A DNA stretch of 64,000 nucleotides from Microbispora sp. H11081 (GCF_012999535.1 NZ_JABBWV010000002.1:908929-972928), one strand, 5' to 3'; positions 27,635 to 38,629 are shown, numbered from the stretch's first letter. The notes: a model not told the origin generated them from the letters alone. Translations and numbers: made by a program.

Positions 27635-28264
27635 TCACCGCTCCTCCGGCCGCGCCGCCCGCGAGCCGATCGCGCGGCGGACCCGGGCGCCGTCGGCTCT
27701 TTCCATCTCGTCGAGGGCCAGCTCGACCTCGGTCAGCGCGGCCTCCAGGCGGGGCAGGACGTGGTCGCGGAGCGCGCGGATCCGGCGGCCGGTGGCCTCC
27801 TCCTCCGCGGCCACGATCCGTTCCGCCTCCTTGGCCGCGGCATGTTCGACGGCGGCGCGAAGCGCGTCGCGGCAGGCGTCCCTGGCCGGCCCGAGCGCCG
27901 CGGTCAGCGGGAGCGGGGCGGCCGGATCGTCCTCCTCCGGCGCCCGGAAGGAGGCGCGGCCGGGATAGCTCGTCCCCATCGCGTCCACCCGGTCCACCGA
28001 CACCTCGGCGAGCCCGCCGCCTGCGGCGAGCCGGACCGCCCTCCGGCCGCCGAGCAGTGCCGCACGCAGCGACCAGGTGTCCGCGTCCCGGCAGGCCGCT
28101 TCCCATTCCCGGCCGGTGCGGGCCGCGTGGAGGGCGAGGCGCTCTCGCTCCCGCCGCAGGATCCGCAGCTTGCGGTCCAGCACGGCCAGTCCGCGCCGCA
28201 GTACGGCCAGGCGGCGCCTGAGCCACAGTCGCCCGGCTCTGCCGGGAGGGACGGGGAGCCTCAT
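27635..28264 (-). CDS. ntpD: A/V-type ATP synthase subunit D
   Basis: 209 aa, ATG 28264 overlapping the ntpB stop. It is a coiled-coil central-stalk subunit: MRLPVPPGRAGRLWLRRRLAVLRRGLAVLDRKLRILRRERERL at the N terminus and a long helical C terminus (RRIRALRDHVLPRLEAALTEVELALDEMERAD). Length is near the ~200-210 of the family. It forms the rotor axle with subunit F, coupling the A3B3 head to the K ring. Last gene of the nine-gene operon. Confidence 0.9.
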   Translation of the reverse strand: MRLPVPPGRAGRLWLRRRLAVLRRGLAVLDRKLRILRRERERLALHAARTGREWEAACRDADTWSLRAALLGGRRAVRLAAGGGLAEVSVDRVDAMGTSYPGRASFRAPEEDDPAAPLPLTAALGPARDACRDALRAAVEHAAAKEAERIVAAEEEATGRRIRALRDHVLPRLEAALTEVELALDEMERADGARVRRAIGSRAARPEER

Positions 28265-29634
28265 CCGTCCTCCCGGTAGCCCGCGTCCAGCGCTTCGGGC
28301 GACAGCATGGTCAGCTCCCTGCGCGGCAGGACGGAGACGACGTTCCAGGCGCGGTCGAAGGTCTCGTCCAGTGAGCGGGACTCGTCCTCCCGCTGCGCGA
28401 GCAGCCGGCGTTCGAACGCCTCCGCCAGGGCGAGATACCGGCGGTCGGCGGCGCTTAGTGCGCCTTCTCCGACGAGTTCGGCCAGCTCCCGTGCCTGCCG
28501 CGCGCGGGAGAGCGCGGCGGTGATCTGGGCGGCGAGATCGACGTGCTCGGGCCGCGTGCGACCCGGTCCCGCCCCCTCCCGCATCATCCGCGACAGCGAC
28601 GAGAGCGGGTCGATGTGCGGGTAGGCGGAGACGTCCCCGGTCAGCAGGATCTGGCCTTCGGTGATGTAGCCGGTGAGGTCGGGCACCGGATGGGTGATGT
28701 CCCCCGCGGGCATGGTCAGCACCGGCAGCACGGTGACGGAGCCCGGCAGTCCTCGCACCCGCCCGCATCGTTCGTACAGGGAGGCGAGGTCGCTGTAGAG
28801 ATAGCCGGGGTACGCCCGCCGGGCGGGAATCTCCCCGCGCGCGGCCGACACCTCCCGCAACGCCTCGCAGTAGCTGGTCATGTCGGCGAGCACCACCAGG
28901 ACGTGGCGGCCCATCGTGAAGGCGAGATGCTCGGCGATGGTCAGGGCGAGCCGCGGGGTGAGGATCCGTTCGATCACCGGGTCGTCGGCGAGGTTCAGCA
29001 GCAGGGTCAGCTCCCCGGCGGCCGACCGTTCCTCCAGTCTGTCCCGTACGGCCGCCGCGTCGGGGTGGGTGAGGCCGATGGCGGCGAACACGACGGTGAA
29101 CGGCCGGCCGCCGGCGCCCGCCTGGGCGGCGATCTGGGCGGCGAGTGCCAGATGAGGCAGTCCGCCGGTGGAGAAGACGGCGATCTTCTGACCGCGCACC
29201 AGCGTGGTCAGCAGGTCGATGGCGGAGATTCCGGTCAGCACCGGTTCCGACGGGGGTTCACGCAGGGTGGGATTGAGGGGGAAGCCGTTGACGGAGGCGT
29301 CGGCCGTCCCGGTGACCGGGGGGCCTCCGTCCAGCGGCCGTCCGGCGCCGTCGCAGACCCGCCCCAGCCAGCCGGGGCCGACGGGTATCCGCATCGGGCG
29401 GCCGGCGAAGGTCACCCGGGTGCCCTCGGCCCGGATTCCGGCGGTTCCCTCGAAGACCTGGACGACGGCCAGGTCGTGGTCGACCTCCAGGACGAGGCCG
29501 TGCCGGCGCTGCCCGGTCTCCAGTTCGATCGACGCGTACTCGTCCCAGCCCACGCCCTTGGTGCCGCGGACCATCACCAGCGGGCCGCGCAGCTCCGCCA
29601 CGTCGGTGTACTCCAGAGGCGCCCAGACCGTCAT
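28261..29634 (-). CDS. ntpB: A/V-type ATP synthase subunit B
   Basis: 457 aa, ATG 29634 overlapping the ntpA stop (ATGA). It has the non-catalytic head subunit pattern: EYTDVAELRGPLVMVRGTKGVGWDEYASIE at the N terminus, PVLTGISAIDLLTTLVRGQKIAVFSTGGLPHLALAAQIA (the degenerate P-loop lacking GKT), then VVLADMTSYCEALREVSAARGEIPARRAYPGYLYSDLASLYERCGR and SRMMREGAGPGRTRPEH. Length is standard. It alternates with subunit A in the hexameric head. Confidence 0.94.
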   Translation of the reverse strand: MTVWAPLEYTDVAELRGPLVMVRGTKGVGWDEYASIELETGQRRHGLVLEVDHDLAVVQVFEGTAGIRAEGTRVTFAGRPMRIPVGPGWLGRVCDGAGRPLDGGPPVTGTADASVNGFPLNPTLREPPSEPVLTGISAIDLLTTLVRGQKIAVFSTGGLPHLALAAQIAAQAGAGGRPFTVVFAAIGLTHPDAAAVRDRLEERSAAGELTLLLNLADDPVIERILTPRLALTIAEHLAFTMGRHVLVVLADMTSYCEALREVSAARGEIPARRAYPGYLYSDLASLYERCGRVRGLPGSVTVLPVLTMPAGDITHPVPDLTGYITEGQILLTGDVSAYPHIDPLSSLSRMMREGAGPGRTRPEHVDLAAQITAALSRARQARELAELVGEGALSAADRRYLALAEAFERRLLAQREDESRSLDETFDRAWNVVSVLPRRELTMLSPEALDAGYREDG

Positions 29635-31307
29635 CGCGATCTCCCCAATGCGTCCAGCACCGTGTCCCGCCTGGCCGTGATCTCTTCCTCCGGGGCCTCC
29701 TTGGCCCGGAGAACCGGGGAGAAGTCCTGCCCCTCGATCCACGCGACCGGCACCTGGTCCTCCACGAGGGCCTGGCAGCGGTCGACGACCGCGAGAAGCG
29801 CGTCGGCGAGCAGGGCCGTGCGTTCCGGCCGGCAGAAGCAGTCACGCGGGCTGAGCGCGCTCTGCCGCAGGAAGCCCTCCCGGATGAGGCGCCCGGCGAG
29901 CAGGACGACGCGCTCGTGGGCCGGGAGCGTCGCGGCGCCGAGCAGTTCGGCCAGCGCGGTGAGGCGGTCGGCCTCGGCGAGGATGCCGCTCACCCGGCCG
30001 CGCCGCTGGGCGGCGCCGGGGACCGCGGCCGTCATCGCGTCGGCGTCTCGGGCGAAGGAACCCGCCCAGGACACCGCCGGGTAGTGGCGGGCGTAGGCGA
30101 GGTCGCGGTCGAGCGTCCACAGGGAGCGGACGAACCGCTGGGTGTGCGCGGTCACCGGCTCCGTCATGTCCCCTCCGGGCGGGGAGACCGCGCCGATGAC
30201 GGTGACCGATCCCGTGGCGCCGCCGAGCGTGGTCACCCTTCCGGCCCGCTCGTAGAAGGCCGCGAGCGCGGACGCGAGATCGGCGGGGTAGCCCTCCTCG
30301 GCGGGCAGCGCGCCACTGCGGGAGCCGAGTTCCCGCAGGGCCTCGGCCCACCGGGAGGTCGAGTCCGCGATGACCACGGCGTCGTAGCCCATGTCGCGGA
30401 AGTGCTCCGCCACGGTGACGCCCGTGTGGACGCTGGCCTCACGGGCCATCATCGGCATGTTCGAGGTGTTCGCGATCACCACGGTCCGGTCCGCCAGCCG
30501 GCCGCCGGTGCGCGGGTCGGTGAGCCGGCCCAGTTCCGCGACGACGTCGGCCATCTCGTTGCCGCGTTCTCCGCAGCCGACGTAGACGACCACGTCGGCG
30601 TCGCACCACTTCGCGATCTGCTGCAGCAGCACGGTCTTGCCGGTGCCGAAGCCGCCGGGAACGGCGACCGTGCCGCCCTTGGACACCGGCAGCAGCAGGT
30701 CGATGACCCGCTGCCCGGTGGTCAGGGGGACCGGCTCATCGCACCGGGACGCGTACGGCAGGGGCCGCCGCACCGGCTGCCGGCGTTCGAGGGTGACCTG
30801 GGCGCCGCCGACGACCGCGACGGGGTCCCCGGGGAGGCAGGGGCCCGGCTCCCGGATCCGTGAGACGACGCCGCCGGGCGAGAGCACCAGATAGGGCGGC
30901 GACGATCCGCTGCCGACGCTGCCGATCGGTGTGCCGCGTGCCGCCGTCCGGCCCTCCTCGACCAGGGGCCTGAACGAATAGGAGCCCCCGACACGGGCGG
31001 GCGGCGGAGCGGCGGGGTCCAGCCACATGCCCGCGCCGGTGAGCGGGCGGAGCAGGCCGTCGAACACGCCGCCGAGCAGGTGCGGGCCCAGCCGCGCCGA
31101 CAGGGGCGAGCCCGCGCGCCCGGCAGGGTCGCCGGGGGCCAGCCCGCCGGTGTACTCGTACGCCTGGATGGTGGCGTGGTCGCCGCGCAGGGCGATGATC
31201 TCGCCGGGCAGGTTGTGGCGTCCGAGGGCGACCAGTTCGAACATCGCTGCTCCGGTCAGGCCCTCGACCTCGACGAGCGGGCCGTCGACCCGTGTCACGG
31301 TGCCCAC
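29631..31307 (-). CDS. ntpA: A/V-type ATP synthase catalytic subunit A
   Basis: 558 aa from GTG 31307; a GTG at 31298, overlapping the ntpE stop as GTGA, is an equally good start. The Walker A motif GGFGTGKT lies at about 218-225, followed by VYVGCGERGNEM, the family-specific non-homologous insertion around 105-180, and DSTSRWAEALRELGSRSGALPAEEGYPADL with the nucleotide-contacting residues. Slightly shorter than typical 575-590. It is the ATP-hydrolysing or -synthesising subunit. Intact motifs indicate a working enzyme. Confidence 0.95.
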   Translation of the reverse strand: MGTVTRVDGPLVEVEGLTGAAMFELVALGRHNLPGEIIALRGDHATIQAYEYTGGLAPGDPAGRAGSPLSARLGPHLLGGVFDGLLRPLTGAGMWLDPAAPPPARVGGSYSFRPLVEEGRTAARGTPIGSVGSGSSPPYLVLSPGGVVSRIREPGPCLPGDPVAVVGGAQVTLERRQPVRRPLPYASRCDEPVPLTTGQRVIDLLLPVSKGGTVAVPGGFGTGKTVLLQQIAKWCDADVVVYVGCGERGNEMADVVAELGRLTDPRTGGRLADRTVVIANTSNMPMMAREASVHTGVTVAEHFRDMGYDAVVIADSTSRWAEALRELGSRSGALPAEEGYPADLASALAAFYERAGRVTTLGGATGSVTVIGAVSPPGGDMTEPVTAHTQRFVRSLWTLDRDLAYARHYPAVSWAGSFARDADAMTAAVPGAAQRRGRVSGILAEADRLTALAELLGAATLPAHERVVLLAGRLIREGFLRQSALSPRDCFCRPERTALLADALLAVVDRCQALVEDQVPVAWIEGQDFSPVLRAKEAPEEEITARRDTVLDALGRSR

Positions 31308-31807
31308 AGGCGTTCCACCTCCGCTCCGAGCGCGTCGACGGCACGGCCGGCCAGTGCCTCCAGCGAGCAGTCGACGCGGCGGCCCGGTCCCTCCGCCACG
31401 ACGCCGCCGCCGGGGTGCTCGCGCACCACCAGATCGTCGCCGCCCGCCTCGCGGGCCAGTTCCGCGAGGCGTTCGACGAGCCGCGGATAGCCGGGCTCGT
31501 CGCGGAGCGCCCGTACGGCCTCGCCCGCCCGCCTGCGCAGTTCCTCCAGGGCGTCCCGCCGGGCGGCCAGTTCCGTGCGGCGGGCCTGTCGCGCGCTTCG
31601 CGCGCGGGTGGCGGCCGAGTAGGCCTTCCCTTCGGCCTCCCCCTGCTCGCGGGCGGCGTCGATGATCTCGCGGGCCTGCCGTCGCGCGTCCTCGATGGTC
31701 TGGGCGGCGCCGCGCCGGGCCGCGTGGGTGACGGCGTCCGCGTCCTGCCGCGCCTGCCGCAGGAGGGCTTCGGCCACCGGCTCCAGCGCGTCCCGCAGCG
31801 CGATCAT
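31295..31807 (-). CDS. ntpE: A/V-type ATP synthase subunit E (peripheral stalk)
   Basis: 170 aa, ATG 31807 overlapping the ntpF stop. The first ~95 residues are a continuous Ala/Arg/Glu-rich helix (ARQDADAVTHAARRGAAQTIEDARRQAREIIDAAREQGEAEG) and the C-terminal domain has GGGVVAEGPGRRVDCSLEALAGRAVDAL, the globular head-contacting part. This fits the E subunit that pairs with the G/H helix in the stator. Assigned by structure and operon position. Confidence 0.85.
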   Translation of the reverse strand: MIALRDALEPVAEALLRQARQDADAVTHAARRGAAQTIEDARRQAREIIDAAREQGEAEGKAYSAATRARSARQARRTELAARRDALEELRRRAGEAVRALRDEPGYPRLVERLAELAREAGGDDLVVREHPGGGVVAEGPGRRVDCSLEALAGRAVDALGAEVERLWAP

Positions 31808-32031
31808 TCCGGCATCACCACCGTCAGCGGCCCGCCGTTCACCGCGCGGGCGACCTCGTCGCCCAGGGCCTCGGCCGCCCGTGGGGTGAGGACCACCACG
31901 GCCACGTGGGGCTCCAGGGTCCGCCAGGCCGCACGGACGGCCTCGGCGTCCTCGGCGGGGCGGACCAGGGCGCCCGCGAGGCCGAAGGCGGCCACGCGGA
32001 CGGCCTCCCCGATGACCGTCACGGTTCCCAC
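31804..32031 (-). CDS. ntpF: A/V-type ATP synthase subunit F
   Basis: 75 aa, GTG 32031, two bases after the ntpK stop. TVTVIGEAVRVAAFGLAGALV, then LEPHVAVVVLTPRAAEAL, is the Rossmann-like F subunit of the central stalk. At 75 aa it is shorter than the usual ~100, missing the C-terminal regulatory helix region. It binds subunit D. Confidence 0.82.
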   Translation of the reverse strand: MGTVTVIGEAVRVAAFGLAGALVRPAEDAEAVRAAWRTLEPHVAVVVLTPRAAEALGDEVARAVNGGPLTVVMPE

Positions 32032-32033
32032 GG

Positions 32034-33650
<1,617 letters not shown>

Positions 33651-33664
<14 letters not shown>

Positions 33665-34565
33665 CGGCGGCGCCTCCCCTCGCCGCCAGTTCCAGCGCGG
33701 CCCCCGTCCTGCGCGCGTCGGCGGCCAGCACGGCGACCGCCCCCACGACGGGGCCCGCCGAGAAGCCGGAGCCCGTCAGCAGGGCGCGCCCGTCGTCCTC
33801 CACCCGCTTCCACCAGCGCGGCTCGGCCTCCCACAACCGGCCGGGGTCGCCGACGTCGAGCAGCGCCCAGCGGGCGGCCGAGGGAAGCCGCCCGGTCATC
33901 TCCGTGATCGACGTCGCCGCCACGGCGTCCGGACCGATGAGGACACGGCAGCGATCGCGCACCGCGGCGGACAGCTCACGGCGCTCGGCATGCCGTTCAC
34001 GGGCGACCAGCAGCGCCGCCGCGCCGAGGACCCAGCATCGGGCGGTGGGAGGAAGCACGTCGGCGAGCCGCTCCGCCCAGGCCAGGCGCATGCCCAGCTG
34101 GATGTCGTGACGGGTGGAACCGCCCGGGTCGCCCCACGGGGAGGCGGCCAGCGTCGTCCTGATCTCGGCGAGCGACCCCGACCGCCGCAGCCGCGGCCAC
34201 GCCGTGCTCAGCGAGCCGAGGACGAACTCGGGATCGGCCGGCCGTCCGGCCAGGCGGCACATCAGCTCGTCCACGTTGGCGATCTCGAACCACCGGGCCA
34301 GGACGCGCATCATCTGCCCGCCCTCCCTCGGCAGCCAGCCGGTGAGGACGCGGATATGCCAGGCGAGCGTGGCCACCACGGCCCGCTGGGCGTCGGGCAG
34401 GCTCTGACCGGGCCGCACGTCGTGGCCGTAGGAGGTGAGCGCGAGCATGGCCACCGCCTCGGCGGCGGAGCCGCAGGCGGCGAGCCGGCGGGCCCGCCGG
34501 AGCCCGAGCCCACGACGCACCAGCGCCCTCGCCCGGGTCGAGCCGGAGACCCAGGAGGCGGTCAC
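33651..34565 (-). CDS. ntpC: A/V-type ATP synthase subunit C (rotor connector)
   Basis: 304 aa, GTG 34565 overlapping the upstream stop (GTGA). An all-helical protein with RVLARWFEIANVDELMCRLAGRPADPEFVLGSLSTAWPRL and WEAEPRWWKRVEDDGRALL; these fit the V0D/AC39 family that sits as a funnel between the central stalk and the K ring. Sequence conservation in this family is low, so position between the stalk gene and subunit I is part of the assignment. Confidence 0.8.
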
Positions 34566-34996
34566 GACAGATCACGGGTCAGCGACCGCACCTCCGCGAC
34601 GACCCGGGCGACCATCTCCGGCGTGCGTTCCGCGGCACGTTCGCGGGTCGCGGCGGCGGAGCGCGCGGCGTCTCGCAGGAGAGCGTCGCTCTCCCGCTCC
34701 GAAGCGCGGCGAGCCGAGGCGGCGGCCTCCGCCCGCGCCGCCTCCGCCTCCAGGCGGGCAGCCGAGACGATGGCGGCGGCCCGGGCCCGGGCGCGGGCTC
34801 GCGTCTCGTCCGCGCCTGACCGTGCGAGAAGCCGCTCACGAGCGCACATGGCCCGTGTCTCCTCCAGGGCGGAGAAGACCACCTCGAGTTCGGCGGCCTG
34901 GTCGGCCGCGTAGTCGGCGGGAACGCCGGCGGGCGCCGCGGCGCCGGGTACGCCCGCCGGGCGGAACCGCTGGAGGAAGTCACGCAACCGAGCCAT
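34562..34996 (-). CDS. A/V-type ATP synthase stator helix subunit (G/H type)
   Basis: 144 aa, ATG 34996, first gene of the operon. From residue ~30 to ~130 it is a single Ala/Glu/Arg-rich amphipathic helix (AADQAAELEVVFSALEETRAMCARERLLA and RARARARAAAIVSAARLEAEAARAEAAASARRASERE). This fits the G/H partner of subunit E in the peripheral stalk. The N terminus is Pro/Ala-rich and probably flexible. Function is assigned from coiled-coil character and operon position. Confidence 0.78.
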   Translation of the reverse strand: MARLRDFLQRFRPAGVPGAAAPAGVPADYAADQAAELEVVFSALEETRAMCARERLLARSGADETRARARARAAAIVSAARLEAEAARAEAAASARRASERESDALLRDAARSAAATRERAAERTPEMVARVVAEVRSLTRDLS

Positions 34997-35086
34997 TGTT
35001 CACCTCCACCTGCATGGGTGATGCCCCCGCAGAGGTCGCACCTTGCAGATCGGCGGACGTAAACCTCGGTGGCGGCGCTCGATCCC

Positions 35087-35100
35087 GGGACCAGGGTCCC
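35087..35100. promoter_or_regulatory. Perfect DosR-box-like palindrome between the ATPase operon and the GNAT-ligase gene
   Basis: GGGACCAGGGTCCC is a perfect GGGACC-AG-GGTCCC palindrome with the same geometry as the core of the mycobacterial DosR box (GGGACTWWAGTCCC). It lies 90 bases upstream of the first ATPase gene (minus strand) and 58 bases upstream of the GNAT-ligase ATG (plus strand), so it could serve both. Confidence 0.5.
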
Positions 35101-35158
35101 TGCCGGGAAGGGGAGGAGGCCCCTGGGGCCGTGCCGGGCGGTGGCCGACGCTGGGAGC

Positions 35159-37816
35159 ATGACCAGAACCGTTGCCGAGGCGTGCGACGTGCTCCTGCGG
35201 GACGGCGGGGTGGCGCACATCCGCCCGTTGCGCCCATCCGACCGGGACGCCCTGCACGCGCTGGTCGCCAGGGCGTCGCCGCGCTCGGCGTACCTGAGGT
35301 TCTTCACCGGTGGCACCGCCTCGGCCGACGCGTACATGGACCGGATCACCGTCCCCGGCTACCCGGGGCACGCCCTGGTCGCTCTGGTCGGCGGAGTCAT
35401 GGTCGGCGTCGCCGAGTACGTCCCCGGCCCCGGCAGGCCGGAGGCCGAGGTGGGGATCCTGCTGGACGACCCGGTGCACGGCCAGGGGCTCGGCACGCTG
35501 CTGCTTGAGCACCTCGCCCTGGACGCGGCCGACGCGGGGATCGAGGACCTGGTCGCCACCGTCCTGCCCGAGAACCGGGTGATGCTGCGCGTCCTGGGTG
35601 ATCTCGGCCTGCCGGTGGAGAGTCGGTACGAGGAGGGGCGGGTGGAGATCCGCATCGCCACGCGGCCCGCCGACAGCCTGGTGGCCGAGATCGAGGCCCG
35701 GGCGCACGAGGCGGAGCGCAACTCCCTCGCGCACGTGTTCACCCCGTGCTCGGTGGCGGTCGTCGGGGCCAGCCGCGACCCGGCCCGCGTGGGGCACCGC
35801 GTGCTGCGCAACCTGGTCGACGGAGGCTTCCCCGGGCCGATCTACCCCGTCAATCCCCGGGCCGCCGAGGTGTGCGGCCTGCCCGCCTATCCCGGCATCG
35901 CCTCGCTGCCCGGACCGGCGGAACTGGCCGTGATCGCCGTCCCCGCCTCCGCCGTGCTCGGCGTCGCCCGCGAGTGCGCCCGCCACCGGGTGCGCGCCCT
36001 GGTCGTCCTCACCGCCGGCTTCGCCGAGGCCGGGGGCCGCGAGGCCGAACGGGAACTGCTGCGTGTCTGCCGCGAGGCGGGCATGCGGCTGATCGGGCCC
36101 AACTGCCTCGGCGTCGTGAACACGGCCGCCCGCCTGCACGCAGGCTTCCTGCCCGGGCGCCCTGCCGCGGGGCCGCTGGGACTGATGTCCCAGTCGGGCG
36201 CGGTCGCGGCCGCTCTGGTCGAACGCGCGGGACTTGTCGGCCTCGGCGTCTCCTCCTTCGCCTCCGTCGGGAACAAGGCGGACGTCAGCGGCAACGACCT
36301 GCTCGAATATTGGGAGGACGATCCGGCCACCCGCGTCATCGCCCTGTATCTCGAATCCTTCGGCAACCCGCGCAGGTTCGGCCGGATCGCCGCCAGGATC
36401 AGCGCCCGCAAACCGATCATCGTCGTGAAGAGCGGACGCACCACGTCGGGCAGCCGGGCCGTCCGCTCGCACACCGCCGCCGCCGCGACCCCCGACGTCG
36501 CCGTGGACACGCTGCTACGCGCCTGCGGCGCGATCAGGGAGGACAGCGTCCAGGACCTGCTCGACACCGCCAGGCTGCTGGCCTTCCAGCCGCTGCCGGA
36601 CGGCCCTCGGGTGGTCATCGTCGGCAACTCCGGCGGCCCGCAGGCGATGACCGCGGACGCCTGCGAGCGGGCCGGCCTGGTCGTGCCGGACCTGTCCCCC
36701 GCCACCGCGCAGGCGCTTCGAGCCCGGCTCCGCCCGGCCGCGGCGGTCGCCAACCCCGTCGATCTCACCGCCGAGGCCGACGCCGCGGATTTCGCCTTCG
36801 CGATCTCGACGGTGCTGGCCGACCCGGGCGCCGACGCCGTCCTGATCGTCTACACCCCGCCGTTCGGCTCGGGCCTCGATGCGACCAGGAAGGCCATCGC
36901 GGCCACGACCATGGGCGCGGCCAAGCCCGTGCTCGCCTGCCTGGCCGGGCATGACGAACTGGTCGACGGCCGGGTGCCCGCGTACGCCTTCCCCGAGCAG
37001 GCCGTGCACGCCCTGTCCCGGGCCGTCGGCCACGCCGCCTGGCGGGCCCGGCCGCCTGCCCCCGCCGAGGACGTCGCGGGCATCGACCTGTCCGCCGTCC
37101 GCCGGATCGTCGCCGCGGACCTGGCCGACCATCCAGGGGGGCGCTGGCTGGACGAGCGCACGGCGACCGGCCTGCTGTCGGCCTACGGCGTTCAGGTCGC
37201 CGCATCCGTCGCGGTCGACGGGCCCGAGGCCGCCGCCGAGGCCACCGCGCTCACCGGCCTGCCCGCCGTGCTCAAGGCGACCGGCCCTCGTCTCGTCCAC
37301 AAGTCCGACGTCGGCGGCGTACGGCTCGGCCTGCGAACCCCCGAGCAGGTCCGGCGGGCATACCGGGAGATGGCCGCCCGCCTCGGCCCCGCCATGCGGG
37401 GGGCGATCGTCCAGGCCATGGCCGCCGAGGGCGTCGAGATGATCGTCGGAGGCGTCGCGCACGAGACGTTCGGGCCGCTGATCATGGTGGGGCTCGGCGG
37501 GGTGACGACCGAGCTGCTCGCCGACCGGGCCTTCCGGGTGCCGCCGATCGACCGTGCGGAGGCGGCACGGATGATCGGCGAGCTGCGCTGCGCGCCGCTC
37601 CTGCACGGCTACCGAGGCCGCCCGGAGGCCGACGTCGGCGCGCTGGCCGACCTGGTCGTCCGCGTCGGCCGCCTCATGGACGACCAGCCCGACATCGCCG
37701 AGCTCGACCTCAACCCCGTCATCGTGACGCCGGACGGCGTCGCGGCCGTGGACGCGCGCGTACGGCTCGCGCCCGCCCCGCCGCTCCCCTCCCCCTTCCG
37801 GCGCCGCCTCCGCTGA
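35159..37816 (+). CDS. GNAT acetyltransferase fused to NDP-forming acyl-CoA synthetase-like domains (PatA type)
   Basis: 885 aa from ATG 35159; an in-frame GTG at 35069 is upstream of the SD-like GGGAG. Residues ~15-165 form a GNAT domain (IRPLRPSDRDALHAL, VGILLDDPVHGQGLGTLLLEHL, the acetyl-CoA loop). Residues ~185-480 are the CoA-binding and succinyl-CoA-ligase-like domains (SVAVVGASRDPARVGHRVLRNLV, IGPNCLGVVN, MSQSGAVA). Residues ~640-870 are an ATP-grasp domain (PAVLKATGPRLVHKSDVGGVRLGL). GNAT-first order is that of the Streptomyces lividans PatA protein acetyltransferase, which inactivates acetyl-CoA synthetase. A target, the AcsA-like ligase, is encoded at 19268. It is divergent from the ATPase operon. 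Confidence 0.9.
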   Translation: MTRTVAEACDVLLRDGGVAHIRPLRPSDRDALHALVARASPRSAYLRFFTGGTASADAYMDRITVPGYPGHALVALVGGVMVGVAEYVPGPGRPEAEVGILLDDPVHGQGLGTLLLEHLALDAADAGIEDLVATVLPENRVMLRVLGDLGLPVESRYEEGRVEIRIATRPADSLVAEIEARAHEAERNSLAHVFTPCSVAVVGASRDPARVGHRVLRNLVDGGFPGPIYPVNPRAAEVCGLPAYPGIASLPGPAELAVIAVPASAVLGVARECARHRVRALVVLTAGFAEAGGREAERELLRVCREAGMRLIGPNCLGVVNTAARLHAGFLPGRPAAGPLGLMSQSGAVAAALVERAGLVGLGVSSFASVGNKADVSGNDLLEYWEDDPATRVIALYLESFGNPRRFGRIAARISARKPIIVVKSGRTTSGSRAVRSHTAAAATPDVAVDTLLRACGAIREDSVQDLLDTARLLAFQPLPDGPRVVIVGNSGGPQAMTADACERAGLVVPDLSPATAQALRARLRPAAAVANPVDLTAEADAADFAFAISTVLADPGADAVLIVYTPPFGSGLDATRKAIAATTMGAAKPVLACLAGHDELVDGRVPAYAFPEQAVHALSRAVGHAAWRARPPAPAEDVAGIDLSAVRRIVAADLADHPGGRWLDERTATGLLSAYGVQVAASVAVDGPEAAAEATALTGLPAVLKATGPRLVHKSDVGGVRLGLRTPEQVRRAYREMAARLGPAMRGAIVQAMAAEGVEMIVGGVAHETFGPLIMVGLGGVTTELLADRAFRVPPIDRAEAARMIGELRCAPLLHGYRGRPEADVGALADLVVRVGRLMDDQPDIAELDLNPVIVTPDGVAAVDARVRLAPAPPLPSPFRRRLR

Positions 37817-37850
37817 ACACCCGCAGGGAGGCTGCCATAAGATCGGCGGC

Positions 37851-38591
37851 ATGGCGCTGCGGCTTGTCCAGGTGAACTTCAAAGCCCGGGATGACGAGGC
37901 GCTCGGCCGTTTCTGGGCGGAGGCGCTCGGCTGGGGTGTCTCCAGCGAGGGGCCCGGTGTGACCAACGTCGAACCCGTGGGCTTCGACTGGCCGGACCCC
38001 ACCGCCGTCTGCGTCGACGTCGTCGCCACCCCCGACCCGGAAAAGGTGCGGTACCGCGCGCACCTCGACCTCGCCACCACCTCCGCGGCCCACCAGGCGG
38101 AGCTGGTCGCACGCCTGAAGGAGCTCGGTGCGAAACCGGCCGACGTGGGCCAGGGCGACGTCCCGTGGGCGGTCATGGCCGACCCGGAGGGCAACGTGTT
38201 CTGCGTGCTGGAGCCTCGGGAGGTCTACCGGGACACCGGGCCGATCGCCGCGGTGGTGGTCCACTGCGCCGACCCGCGGGCCATGGCCCGGTTCTGGGGC
38301 GAGGCGGTGGACTGGACCGTGCACGAGGTCGGCGACGACTACGCGAGGCTGCGCTCGGCGAAGGGTGTCGGGCCATACCTCGAGTTCCTCCGGGAGACGC
38401 CGGGCGCGAAGACCGTGTGGACCCGCGTCCATCTCGACGTGCTGCCCTGCCCCGGCGACGATCAGGCCGCGGAGGTGGCCCGGCTGCGGGCCCTCGGCGC
38501 GACACCGGCCGACGTCGGCCAGGGCGACGTCCCGTGGATCGTCCTCGCCGACCCGGAGGGCAACGAGTTCTGCGTCCTCGCCCCGCGCTGA
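37851..38591 (+). CDS. VOC (glyoxalase-like) protein with two repeated domains
   Basis: 246 aa, ATG 37851, 34 bases after the GNAT-ligase gene. Two copies of a glyoxalase_6-type module: RLVQVNFKARDDEALGRFWAEALGW...DPEGNVFCVLEPR and AAVVVHCADPRAMARFWGEAVDWTV...DPEGNEFCVLAPR. The repeated KELGAKPADVGQGDVPW / RALGATPADVGQGDVPW segments show an internal duplication. Metal-ligand His residues of glyoxalase I are not all present. Function unknown; probably small-molecule binding or resistance. Confidence 0.85.
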   Translation: MALRLVQVNFKARDDEALGRFWAEALGWGVSSEGPGVTNVEPVGFDWPDPTAVCVDVVATPDPEKVRYRAHLDLATTSAAHQAELVARLKELGAKPADVGQGDVPWAVMADPEGNVFCVLEPREVYRDTGPIAAVVVHCADPRAMARFWGEAVDWTVHEVGDDYARLRSAKGVGPYLEFLRETPGAKTVWTRVHLDVLPCPGDDQAAEVARLRALGATPADVGQGDVPWIVLADPEGNEFCVLAPR

Positions 38592-38629
38592 CGCGGGAGC
38601 CCCGTCAGGATCGGGCGGTCCCGGTCACC

